Both the position numbers and the translations under genes were made by a program. A DNA stretch of 64,000 nucleotides from Pseudochrobactrum saccharolyticum (GTDB taxonomy: Bacteria > Pseudomonadota > Alphaproteobacteria > Rhizobiales > Rhizobiaceae). The stretch's first letter is position 1, and each line of letters opens with the position of its first letter. Positions 34,275-42,391 of this stretch are shown here, one piece after another. Under the pieces are notes generated by a model. It was not told where the DNA came from and searched no databases. It saw nothing but the letters and a program-made list of their open reading frames with translations. The stretch spans positions 333,120 through 397,119 of the forward strand of contig NZ_VZPG01000004.1 in the NCBI RefSeq assembly GCF_008801715.1. The letters run 5' to 3'.

Positions 34275-36083
34275 GTGGATATGAATGAGCGTTTGTTTCT
34301 CGGAATACGTTCTTCTGCAACGGGCATGAAATGGGTGGATCGGTTAGGTCTGCGGGAAGCCAATACCGCCCTCGCTATCGCCCAGAATTACGGCATTCCC
34401 GATCTGGTTTCCCGTGTTATGGCTGGTCGTGGCGTTGGCCTTGAAGCCGCTGAAGAATTTCTCAATCCGAGCATCCGTACCCTGATGCCTGATCCGCTCA
34501 CTCTGACGGATATGAAACAGGCTGCTGTTCGTATTGCCGATGCTATTCAGCGCCGTGAGAATGTTGCAATCTTTGGTGATTATGACGTCGATGGTGCTTG
34601 TTCATCTGCGCTGCTGTCCCGCTTTCTCAATGCCTATGACATCAAGAATATCATTTATATTCCGGATCGCATTTTTGAAGGCTATGGTCCAAATCCCGAC
34701 GCCATGCGCGAGCTGGTTGCCAAAGGTGCATCGCTGATTGTGACCGTCGACTGCGGCACTAACAGTGCCGTGTCGATTACCGCTGCGAAAGATGCCGGTG
34801 CTGATGTTGTGGTTCTGGATCACCATCAGGTTGGCGGCGATTTGCCGGAAGATGCCGCCGCGATTGTTAATCCGAACCGTGAGGATGATATTTCAGGGCA
34901 GGGGCATCTCTGCGCTGCCGGTGTTGTCTTTATGACTTTGGTGCAATTGGCACGGGAATTGCGTGAGCGCGGTATCAAAGCGCCAAATGGTACGCCGGAT
35001 TTGCTGGGCTATCTCGATCTGGTGGGCTTGGCCACGGTTTGCGATGTGGTGCCGCTGATCGGTGTGAACCGCGCTTTTGTGGTTAAAGGTCTGCTCGCTG
35101 CCCGCAATCAGAGCAATGCAGGTTTAGCGGCTTTGGCGCGGGTGTCGCGTATCGGTGAGCCGCTCAATAGTTTTCATTTTGGTTTTCTCATTGGCCCCCG
35201 CATTAATGCAGGCGGGCGTATCGGCAATGCTGCTTTGGGTAGCCGTTTGCTGACATTGGATGATCCAGTTGAAGCCAATACCATCGCTGAAGAGCTGGAC
35301 AGGTTGAATGCCGAGCGTCAGGCGATGGAAGCGGTGATGTTGCAGCAGGCGGAAGCGGAAGCCTTTGCTGAGCTTTCCGGCAAGTCAGGGCCGGCCGTAT
35401 TGGTCACTGCTAATGAGGACTGGCATCCGGGTATTGTTGGTCTGCTGGCTTCCCGTCTGAAGGATAAGGCGAAACGTCCGACATTTGCCATTGCCTTTAA
35501 TGGTAATGGTGTGGGCACAGGATCGGGGCGCTCGATCAGTGGTTTTGATCTGGGCAAGCTGGTGCGCAAAGCCGTTGAACAGGGCTTGCTGGTCAAAGGC
35601 GGCGGTCATGCTATGGCGGCGGGTATCACGGTGGAGAAATCCAAACTCGGTGCTTTGCGCGCATTTTTTGAAGAGCAGGCTGCCGAGCAGGTGGATGAAC
35701 TGCGCGCTGAGCAAAGTCTGGCGATTGATGGTGCGGTTTCTGCCACAGGTGCCACGGTTGCGCTGTATAATGCTTTGGAAAAAGCAGGGCCATATGGTGC
35801 TGGTCATGTGCAACCGCTGCTGGCACTGCCAAACCATACAATCGCTGATGTGCGTGTTGTCGGGCGCGATCATGTGAAAGTTGCCCTGAAAGGGCTGGAC
35901 GGCAAACGTGTCGACGGTATTGCCTTCCGTGCTGCTGACAGTGATCTTGGGCGTTTCCTGTTCGATCAGGCCGGACACATGGTGCATGTTGCCGGCCATT
36001 TATCGCTCAATCACTGGAATGGCTCAGTCTCAACACAAATCCGTATCGTGGATGCGGCTAAGGTTGATCTCTCGCGCCAATAA
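34275..36083 (+). CDS. recJ: Single-stranded-DNA exonuclease RecJ
   Basis: 5'-3' exonuclease of the DHH family for recombination and mismatch repair. Start taken at GTG 34275, 8 nt after AGGAG; the open frame goes back to 34230, through the 44-bp repeat end. Motifs: IFGDYDVDGACSSALL (motif I), VTVDCGTNS, VVLDHHQVGG (DHH) and PNREDD, then the DHHA1 part with GRSISGFDLGKLV, KGGGHAMAAGITV. About 602 residues, a normal length. It is convergent with gloA (30-nt gap). Confidence 0.94.
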   Translation: MDMNERLFLGIRSSATGMKWVDRLGLREANTALAIAQNYGIPDLVSRVMAGRGVGLEAAEEFLNPSIRTLMPDPLTLTDMKQAAVRIADAIQRRENVAIFGDYDVDGACSSALLSRFLNAYDIKNIIYIPDRIFEGYGPNPDAMRELVAKGASLIVTVDCGTNSAVSITAAKDAGADVVVLDHHQVGGDLPEDAAAIVNPNREDDISGQGHLCAAGVVFMTLVQLARELRERGIKAPNGTPDLLGYLDLVGLATVCDVVPLIGVNRAFVVKGLLAARNQSNAGLAALARVSRIGEPLNSFHFGFLIGPRINAGGRIGNAALGSRLLTLDDPVEANTIAEELDRLNAERQAMEAVMLQQAEAEAFAELSGKSGPAVLVTANEDWHPGIVGLLASRLKDKAKRPTFAIAFNGNGVGTGSGRSISGFDLGKLVRKAVEQGLLVKGGGHAMAAGITVEKSKLGALRAFFEEQAAEQVDELRAEQSLAIDGAVSATGATVALYNALEKAGPYGAGHVQPLLALPNHTIADVRVVGRDHVKVALKGLDGKRVDGIAFRAADSDLGRFLFDQAGHMVHVAGHLSLNHWNGSVSTQIRIVDAAKVDLSRQ

Positions 36084-36113
36084 GAGGCAGCTTAACAGCT
36101 TGCTGAGGTTAGT

Positions 36114-36554
36114 TTACCAGCTGCCGGTATTTTCCATAGATGCCCATGGCTCTTGCGGTGCCAGTCTTTCACCCTTTTGCAGAATTTCAATGGAAATACC
36201 GTCCGGTGATTTTACAAAAGCCATGCGGCCGTCGCGTGGCGGACGGTTGATGACAACGCCTTTGTCTTTCAGATTTTGGCAGAAGTCATAAATATTATCG
36301 ACCTCATAGGCGAGATGGCCGAAATTGCGTCCGCCGCTATAGGTTTCCGCATCCCAGTTATAGGTGAGTTCCAGCTCCGGTGCGCGGGAATTTTCTGCAT
36401 TCGCCTGATCTTTCGACGCGCTGAGGAAGATCAAAGTGAAGCGTCCCTGTTCACTTTCCGTGCGGCGTGTTTCCACCAGTCCGAATTTTCCAACAAAAAA
36501 ATCCAGTGACTCATCAATGTCACGAATACGGATCATGGTGTGCAAATAGCGCAT
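36114..36554 (-). CDS. gloA: Lactoylglutathione lyase (glyoxalase I)
   Basis: Isomerises the glutathione-methylglyoxal hemithioacetal to S-lactoylglutathione. 146 residues, two VOC modules. Metal ligands are visible in the expected places: His in RYLHTMIRI, Glu in LELTYNW, His in NFGHLAYEV and Glu in ISIEILQKG. NNRKD-type contacts are replaced by RPPRDGRMAFVKSPDG, typical for the family. AGGAGG lies 6 nt before the ATG. Confidence 0.94.
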   Translation of the reverse strand: MRYLHTMIRIRDIDESLDFFVGKFGLVETRRTESEQGRFTLIFLSASKDQANAENSRAPELELTYNWDAETYSGGRNFGHLAYEVDNIYDFCQNLKDKGVVINRPPRDGRMAFVKSPDGISIEILQKGERLAPQEPWASMENTGSW

Positions 36555-36783
36555 GTTTGCCTCCTGTTTTCCCCTGTTTGATCCTGTCTGTTTTAGCGGG
36601 TGTCATATTTAAAACAGGGCAGATTTGAAATAGTTCACCGCTGTTTTAGCATGCCTGCTCATAAAGTCTGTGATCGAAACAGGAATATTGAAAGTTTGCT
36701 CTTGCCGGATACGGTTAAGGAAGTGTTATCTTGAAGATGAGAATCAACCTGATTTGCCCGGCAGATGAAAGGAGGAGCGTGCC

Positions 36784-37365
36784 ATGACTGACAAGTCTTT
36801 GTCCCATGAGTTTATGGATGGTACCAACTCCGCTGAGGATGCAACCGATATTGTCGAGATTTCCGGCGTCATTAAATGGTTCGATGTCGCGAAGGGCTAT
36901 GGTTTTGTCGTTCCCGATCAGGACGGCTACGGTGATATTCTTGTTCATGTGACGACATTGCGCCGTGACGGTTTTCAGACCGCGCAGGAAGGTGCGCGTG
37001 TTGTTTGCGAAATTCGCCGCGGTGAACGCGGCTGGCAATGTTTCCGCGTTTTGTCTCTCGACCTTTCCGATGTTGCGCATCCTTCAACTCTGCCGCCTGC
37101 ACGCACCCATGTTGTGGTTACGCCGTCGAGCGGGCTGGAGCGGGCAATTGTCAAATGGTTCAACCGTACCAAAGGTTTTGGCTTTCTAAGCCGCGGTGAG
37201 GGGACGGAAGATATTTTTGTTCATATGGAAACGCTGCGTCGCTTCGGTATGATGGAACTGCGTCCGGGACAGGTGGTTCTGGTACGGTTCGGTCATGGTG
37301 ATAAAGGGCTGATGGCGGCAGAAATTCATCCGGATATCGGTTCGCCTTTTACTAATCCGCATTAA
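36784..37365 (+). CDS. Protein with two cold-shock domains
   Basis: 193 residues with two CspA-like OB folds: residues about 25-90 ([28 protein letters not shown]) and 117-185 ([29 protein letters not shown]). Both keep RNP1 (KGYGFV, KGFGF) and RNP2 (ILVHV, IFVHM), so both should bind single-stranded nucleic acid. Tandem CSD proteins are usual in alphaproteobacteria. AGGAGG precedes the ATG and a terminator overlaps the stop codon. Confidence 0.92.
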   Translation: MTDKSLSHEFMDGTNSAEDATDIVEISGVIKWFDVAKGYGFVVPDQDGYGDILVHVTTLRRDGFQTAQEGARVVCEIRRGERGWQCFRVLSLDLSDVAHPSTLPPARTHVVVTPSSGLERAIVKWFNRTKGFGFLSRGEGTEDIFVHMETLRRFGMMELRPGQVVLVRFGHGDKGLMAAEIHPDIGSPFTNPH

Positions 37366-37390
37366 AACCGGTCTCTGACCGGTTTTTTTA
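37364..37390 (+). terminator. Terminator after the cold-shock gene
   Basis: AAAACCGGTC-tct-GACCGGTTTT followed by TTT; its left arm begins in the TAA stop codon. Confidence 0.85.
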
Positions 37391-37454
37391 TATTTGCTAT
37401 AATGGTCTGCACGTATATTTTCTCTCAAACATGTTTTGAAGTATGGTTTGCCCG

Positions 37455-37937
37455 ATGAAACAGTGGTTTGCTTATTTGGTATTTGTGGCCGCGCTTTTGG
37501 GTGGCAGCTTTGCGGTATCAGCGCAGGAAGAGCCGATGCGCGTTCCTGTGGATGCGCAGGCTTTGAAAATACAGACCGCATCGGGAGAGAAAAGTTTCGG
37601 GCTGGAAATTGCCGATACGGATCAGAAACGCAGTGCAGGACTGATGTATCGTAAGGATTTTCCGGCTGACCGTGCGATGATCTTTGTTTTCGGTGAAGAG
37701 CGTCCGGTCATGATGTGGATGGCCAATACGCCGCTGCCGCTGGATATGTTGTTTGTCCGTAATGACGGATCAATCGCGCGGGTTGCTGAAAATACGGTGC
37801 CCTTTTCAAAAGATATTGTTGCTTCCGGTGAGCCGGCGGCTTTTGTCATTGAAGTGAATGCAGGCATTGCCGCTAAACTTGGCATCAAGGCTGGTGATAC
37901 AGTCAAGCACCGGATAATATGCGGGCAATGTCAGTGA
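37455..37937 (+). CDS. Exported DUF192 protein
   Basis: 160 residues from ATG 37455 (a four-codon longer start exists at 37443). A signal peptide ends near AVSAQEEP, so it is periplasmic. The DUF192 core is visible: LEIADTDQKRSAGLMYRKDFPADRAMIFVF, RPVMMWMANTPLPLDMLFV and AFVIEVNAGIAAKLGIKAGD. The function of the family is unknown. It follows the cold-shock gene after a terminator, in an order seen widely in the group. Confidence 0.82.
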   Translation: MKQWFAYLVFVAALLGGSFAVSAQEEPMRVPVDAQALKIQTASGEKSFGLEIADTDQKRSAGLMYRKDFPADRAMIFVFGEERPVMMWMANTPLPLDMLFVRNDGSIARVAENTVPFSKDIVASGEPAAFVIEVNAGIAAKLGIKAGDTVKHRIICGQCQ

Positions 37938-37990
37938 ATTTGAGTCCTGTTGTGCTAAACAGGGCGGAAGATAAATCTCGGAAGTGAACT

Positions 37991-38770
37991 ATGGTCGTGA
38001 ATGTGAATGAAGTCCGTTATTTTGAACATGACGGATTAAAGCTGGCTTATCGTGACGAAGGACAAGGTGAGCCGGTTTTATTGATCCATGGTTTCGCATC
38101 TTCCGGTATGGTCAACTGGCTCAATCCGGGCTGGATTAAAACACTGACCGATGCCGGTTATCGCGCGATTGCGATTGATAATCGCGGCCATGGTCGTTCT
38201 GACAAGCCGCATGACAGGGAACTCTATTACCCGTCATTAATGGCGGCTGATGCTATTGCCCTGCTGGATCATCTGAATATCGATAAAGCCCATGTTATGG
38301 GTTATTCCATGGGCGCGCGGATCAGTGCTTTTGCGGCGCTGGAACACCCAAAACGCGTGCATAGTCTGGTCTTTGGGGGCTTAGGCATTGGTATGGTCAC
38401 CGGTGCCGGTGACTGGGATCCGATCTATGATGCGCTGTTGTCGGAAGATGTGGACAGTATCACCCATCCGCGCGGTCTGATGTTCCGTAAATTTGCAGAT
38501 CAGACAAAGAGCGACCGTTTTGCGCTTGCAGCCTGTGTTATTACGTCCAAAGAGCTTATTCCCGCACAGGCAATGGCGATGATCAGCCAGCCGGCACTGG
38601 TTGCTGTCGGCACGAAGGATGATATTGCCGGTGATGCGCAGGATCTGGCTGATCTGATGCCAAATGCAACGGCAGTTGATATTCCTGACCGCGATCATAT
38701 GCTGGCGGTCGGAGATAAAGTTTACAAGCAGGCTGTGCTGGAGTTTCTGAAGGCGCATCCGATTGACTGA
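37991..38770 (+). CDS. Alpha/beta hydrolase
   Basis: 259-residue cytosolic hydrolase. VLLIHGFASSG provides the oxyanion region, AIDNRGHGRSDKP a typical cap-side motif, VMGYSMGARIS the nucleophile Ser, VGTKDDIAG the acid Asp and IPDRDHML the His. It resembles 3-oxoadipate enol-lactonase/esterase-like proteins; the substrate is unknown. Confidence 0.85.
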   Translation: MVVNVNEVRYFEHDGLKLAYRDEGQGEPVLLIHGFASSGMVNWLNPGWIKTLTDAGYRAIAIDNRGHGRSDKPHDRELYYPSLMAADAIALLDHLNIDKAHVMGYSMGARISAFAALEHPKRVHSLVFGGLGIGMVTGAGDWDPIYDALLSEDVDSITHPRGLMFRKFADQTKSDRFALAACVITSKELIPAQAMAMISQPALVAVGTKDDIAGDAQDLADLMPNATAVDIPDRDHMLAVGDKVYKQAVLEFLKAHPID

Positions 38771-39027
38771 GTGCTGCCGGACAGGTTTTCTATGAAAATG
38801 TGACGATCCGCTCAGGTAATTTTACCGCAATAGCAGCAGAGGGATTTTCATCTCTTGTAATGCGGTTTAAACTCGCCCAGATAAATGCCGGAAGCAGCAA
38901 TGTGAATGACTGGCGAAAATAATCGGAAATATTTGGTTTCCGGTAAGATTTTCCAGCCATTTCAATGCATTTGGCGGCTTCCGGTGATTGAAGAATAAGT
39001 GAATGCTGTAAAGCCAGGAGTGATGCA

Positions 39028-39852
39028 ATGGCCGCACATGGTTCTGTTCCGGTGAGCAAGGTCGTCGATCATATGGATCCGATCTGGTATTCCGTGCGTG
39101 CTGAGGCCGAAGCTGCAGCCGTGAAAGAGCCGTTGCTGGCGGCGTTTCTGTATTCCACAGTGCTTAATCAAGGTAGCCTGGAAGATGTGGTTATGCATCG
39201 CATTTCCGAGCGTCTCGGTCATGCCGATGTGGCTGCTGATCTGCTGCGCCAGACTTTTGTAACGATGAGCAAAGCCTCGCCGGAATGGTCGCAGACCTTG
39301 CGCATTGATTTGCAGGCGGTTTATGACCGTGATCCGGCGGCAAACCGTTTTCTTGATCCTCTGCTTTATATGAAGGGCTTCCATGCCATCCAGACCCATC
39401 GTCTGGCGCATTGGCTGTGGAAAGAAGGACGCAAGGATTTCGCCTATTATCTGCAGAGCCGCTCTTCATCGATTTTCCAGACCGATATTCATCCGGCGGC
39501 GAAATTCGGCAGCGGTATTTTTCTCGATCATGCGACCGGTGTGGTTATCGGTGAAACTGCGGTGGTCGGCGATGATGTGTCGATCCTGCATGAGGTAACA
39601 CTGGGTGGTACCGGTAAAGCTGGCGGTGATCGTCATCCGAAAATCGGCCGTGGGGTGCTGATCGGCGCCGGTGCAAAAATTCTTGGCAATATCACGATCG
39701 GTGAATGCTCAAAAATTGCTGCCGGTTCCGTGGTGGTTAAAGCCGTGCCGGATAATGTGACGGTCGCCGGTGTTCCGGCGAAAGTGATTGGCAGTTGCGA
39801 TTGTGCTGAGCCTTCGCGCGCGATGGATCAGCTGATTAATGCTGCTGAATAA
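39028..39852 (+). CDS. cysE: Serine O-acetyltransferase
   Basis: First step of cysteine synthesis from serine. 274 residues: the N-terminal helical part starts at DPIWYSVRAEAEAAA, then a left-handed beta-helix with hexapeptide repeats: DIHPAAKFGSGIFLDHATG, VVIGETAVVGDDVSILHEVTLGGTG, HPKIGRGVLIGAGAKILGNITIG. The catalytic His and Asp are in the DIHP and DHATG segments. AGGAG lies 8 nt before the ATG. A stem GAAATCAGT/ACTGATTTC follows at 39888-39912. Confidence 0.95.
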   Translation: MAAHGSVPVSKVVDHMDPIWYSVRAEAEAAAVKEPLLAAFLYSTVLNQGSLEDVVMHRISERLGHADVAADLLRQTFVTMSKASPEWSQTLRIDLQAVYDRDPAANRFLDPLLYMKGFHAIQTHRLAHWLWKEGRKDFAYYLQSRSSSIFQTDIHPAAKFGSGIFLDHATGVVIGETAVVGDDVSILHEVTLGGTGKAGGDRHPKIGRGVLIGAGAKILGNITIGECSKIAAGSVVVKAVPDNVTVAGVPAKVIGSCDCAEPSRAMDQLINAAE

Positions 39853-40066
39853 AAGCACGCTCCGAAAAGTGTAAGCGCCTGCGCAGGGAAATCAGTTCGC
39901 CGGACTGATTTCTTATCCTGCTCCGATCAGATAAAGCGTGTGTAAGAATAAATATACGCTAAGAAAAAGCGTGTATAGTTTTAGGATAAAGCGACATGTT
40001 GCCCCTTTACATATCGGGCACAGGGGCGCATGAGACAGCCCCGTAAAATGAAACAGGAGAATCCGT

Positions 40067-40273
40067 TTGAAACCCGAAGAAATTAAGAAACTGGACGCCT
40101 ATTTCAAGCGGACTTTTGATAATCAGAACCTGACTGTTAAGGCGCGTCCGCGTAAGGATGACTCCTGCGAAGTCTATATGGATGATGAGTTTCTGGGCAT
40201 CATCTATAAGGATGAAGATGAGGGCGAACTGTCCTACAACTTCTCCATGGCCATTCTGGAAATGGACCTGTAA
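40067..40273 (+). CDS. DUF3126 family small protein
   Basis: 68 residues starting at TTG 40067, preceded by CAGGAGA at a good distance. The acidic single-domain protein (LDAYFKRTFDN, KDDSCEVYMDDEFLGIIYKDEDEGELSYNFSM in pattern) matches the alphaproteobacterial DUF3126 family, commonly found beside cysE. No function is known. Confidence 0.85.
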   Translation: MKPEEIKKLDAYFKRTFDNQNLTVKARPRKDDSCEVYMDDEFLGIIYKDEDEGELSYNFSMAILEMDL

Positions 40274-40327
40274 TTTTAGCAGCTCTGTCTGCTGAAGTTA
40301 AAAATCTTTTGAATTACAAATATTTAT

Positions 40328-40378
40328 GGCGGCTTATGCATGAAGAGATTCATTCGCATAAGCCGCCGTTTTTTATAT
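40328..40378 (+). terminator. Terminator after the DUF3126 gene
   Basis: 12-bp stem GGCGGCTTATGC/GCATAAGCCGCC with a 16-nt loop, followed by GTTTTTTATATTT. Confidence 0.88.
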
Positions 40379-40427
40379 TTAAGCCTTCAATCTGTGTAAT
40401 CAGGTCGCAATAGCGTAAAACCTCTTG

Positions 40428-40452
40428 TGATGTGTTATATTATAACATATCA
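40428..40452. promoter_or_regulatory. Zur-like palindrome upstream of the COG0523 GTPase
   Basis: A 25-bp palindrome with a perfect 15-bp centre, TGTTATA-T-TATAACA (40433-40447), and TGAT/ATCA flanks. It resembles the zinc-repressor box ATGTTATA-N-TATAACAT known from gammaproteobacteria. Its place, 78 nt before a COG0523 GTPase, suits zinc repression. The zur gene is not in the window. Confidence 0.65.
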
Positions 40453-40529
40453 ATATCGCCTTTCCGATAATGACTGGCTGTGCGCTGAGGCGCGCATGAC
40501 CCGTAACATGGCGATATTCAGGAGATGAA

Positions 40530-41735
40530 ATGGAACAACGTTTACCTGTCACGGTTTTGTCCGGTTTTTTGGGCGCCGGAAAAACCACTTTGCTCAACCA
40601 TATTTTGAACAATCGTGAAGAGGTGCGTGTTGCCCTGATCGTGAATGATATGAGTGAAGTGAATATTGATGCGGCTTTGCTGCGTGATGGCGGTGCCAAT
40701 CTGTCCCGCACACAGGAGCAACTGGTTGAGCTGACCAATGGCTGTATCTGCTGCACTCTGCGCGATGATCTTTTGCAGGAGGTGACGCAGCTCGCAAAAC
40801 AGGGGCGGTTTGATTATCTGCTGATTGAATCGACCGGTATTTCCGAGCCTTTACCGGTAGCCTCGACTTTTGAATTTCGTGATGAGGAAGGTTTCAGCCT
40901 TTCTGATGTGGCGCGGTTGGACACGATGGTAACTGTTGTCGACAGCGCTAATCTGCTGCGCGATTATGCATCGCAGGATTTTCTGAGCGATCGTGGCGAA
41001 ACAGCCGGTGAGGGCGATGAGCGCGGTATTGTGGATTTGCTGGTGGAGCAGATCGAGTTTGCCGATGTCGTGGTGCTGAATAAGATCAGCGAAGTTTCGC
41101 CCGCGCAAAGGCAGGATATTTATAAAATTATCCGCGCACTCAATCCGGACTGCGATGTGGTTGATGCTGATTTCGGCAAAGTGCCTTTGGCGAAGATCAT
41201 GAATACCGGCCGCTTTAGTTTTGAAAAGGCCGAGCAACATCCGTTATGGTTTAAAGAGCTCTATGGTTTTAAAGATCATGTGCCGGAGACAGAGGAATAT
41301 GGCATCCGCTCTTTTGTCTATCGTGAGCGCCGCCCGTTTGATCCGGCTAAATTCCATGACTTCATTCAGCAAAGCTGGGCAGGGCTGATCCGCTCGAAGG
41401 GTTTTTTCTGGCTGGCCACCCGCCCGCGCTATGTGGGTGAGCTTAGTCAGGCGGGGGCATTATTGCGCACCGGCAAGCGCGGATTGTGGTGGGCGTCAAT
41501 CCCGAAACAATATTGGCCGGAAGATGAGGGTTGGCGTCAGTCTATGCAGCCTTATCTTGATCCGTTCTGGGGTGACCGGCGGCAGGAACTGGTTTTTATC
41601 GGTACTGCCGCGATGGATGAGGGGGCAATACGGGCTGCGCTGGATAATTGTCTGGTTGAAGCCGATAATTTTGTGCCCGATGAATGGGCATCGCTTTACG
41701 ATCCGTTCGAGCCTTGGGATCAGCGCGCTGCATAA
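40530..41735 (+). CDS. COG0523 (CobW-like) GTPase, probable zinc metallochaperone
   Basis: 401-residue G3E GTPase: Walker [19 protein letters not shown], the metal-binding CxCC as [11 protein letters not shown], Walker [12 protein letters not shown] and a guanine motif NKIS (usual NKxD). The C-terminal CobW domain includes [14 protein letters not shown] and [12 protein letters not shown]. Members of this subgroup (ZigA/ZagA/YciC) deliver zinc to client enzymes under shortage. The Zur-like palindrome upstream supports that reading over cobalamin. It is monocistronic. Confidence 0.85.
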   Translation: MEQRLPVTVLSGFLGAGKTTLLNHILNNREEVRVALIVNDMSEVNIDAALLRDGGANLSRTQEQLVELTNGCICCTLRDDLLQEVTQLAKQGRFDYLLIESTGISEPLPVASTFEFRDEEGFSLSDVARLDTMVTVVDSANLLRDYASQDFLSDRGETAGEGDERGIVDLLVEQIEFADVVVLNKISEVSPAQRQDIYKIIRALNPDCDVVDADFGKVPLAKIMNTGRFSFEKAEQHPLWFKELYGFKDHVPETEEYGIRSFVYRERRPFDPAKFHDFIQQSWAGLIRSKGFFWLATRPRYVGELSQAGALLRTGKRGLWWASIPKQYWPEDEGWRQSMQPYLDPFWGDRRQELVFIGTAAMDEGAIRAALDNCLVEADNFVPDEWASLYDPFEPWDQRAA

Positions 41736-41804
41736 TTTATTATTTAAAAACAATATTATACGCCTTTGCGTGAAGAAATAGATTCACGCAAAGGCATCAC
41801 GCTT

Positions 41805-42266
41805 TTAAATCCCGATTGCCGAGGTTTCTTTAACTTCTTCCATCACCGGATAGGTATGGGTTTCACGTACGCCCGGTAGCGAGAGCAGGGAGTCTGCCAG
41901 AAAGCGGCGATATTGTTCCATATCCGCTACACGCGCTTTCACCAGATAATCAAAACCACCGGCCACCATATGGCATTCCATCACCACCGGATTGTTTTTT
42001 GTGGCCTCGGCAAAGGTTTCAAAAACTTCCGGTGTTGTGCGGTCGAGCTTGATTTCCACGAATACCAGCATGGAGCGGTTGAGCATTTTCGGTGAGAGTT
42101 TTGCCGTATAGCCCAGCACATAACCATCGCGGGTTAAACGCTTGACCCGCTCGGCCGTTGCGGTCTGTGACAGGCTGATTTTCTCGGCCAGTTCGGCATT
42201 GGTCAGCTTGCCGTCCTCCTGCAATGCACGGAGGATCTTTTTGTCCATAGCGTCAATTTGCTTCAT
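41805..42266 (-). CDS. putR: Lrp/AsnC regulator of proline use
   Basis: 153 residues from ATG 42266; a GTG at 42314 would add 16. N-terminal winged helix (AMDKKILRALQEDGKLTNAELAEKISLSQTATAERVKRL) and a C-terminal RAM ligand domain (MLVFVEIKL, CHMVAGGFDYLVKARV). It is divergent from putA, the arrangement of PutR in rhizobia, where it activates putA in response to proline. Confidence 0.85.
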   Translation of the reverse strand: MKQIDAMDKKILRALQEDGKLTNAELAEKISLSQTATAERVKRLTRDGYVLGYTAKLSPKMLNRSMLVFVEIKLDRTTPEVFETFAEATKNNPVVMECHMVAGGFDYLVKARVADMEQYRRFLADSLLSLPGVRETHTYPVMEEVKETSAIGI

Positions 42267-42323
42267 TTTAGCTAAAATTCCGATTTTTGCAGTGATATCC
42301 ACCGAATAAGGCACTTTAATTAG

Positions 42324-42346
42324 TGAGATAAACTATATGAGATAAA
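42324..42346 (+). promoter_or_regulatory. Direct repeat in the putR-putA gap, candidate PutR site
   Basis: TGAGATAAA occurs at 42324-42332 and 42338-42346, 14 bp apart, between the divergent genes and 46 nt before the putA ATG. It may be a PutR site; no experimental consensus is known to me. Confidence 0.4.
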
Positions 42347-42391
42347 ATATACAGTTAAAAACCCGTCGCAAGACTCTACAGGAGCCTTTTT

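Noticed and set aside
40530..41735. Reading the G3E GTPase as cobalamin CobW
   Set aside because: No cobalamin genes nearby and a Zur-like palindrome upstream; zinc fits better.
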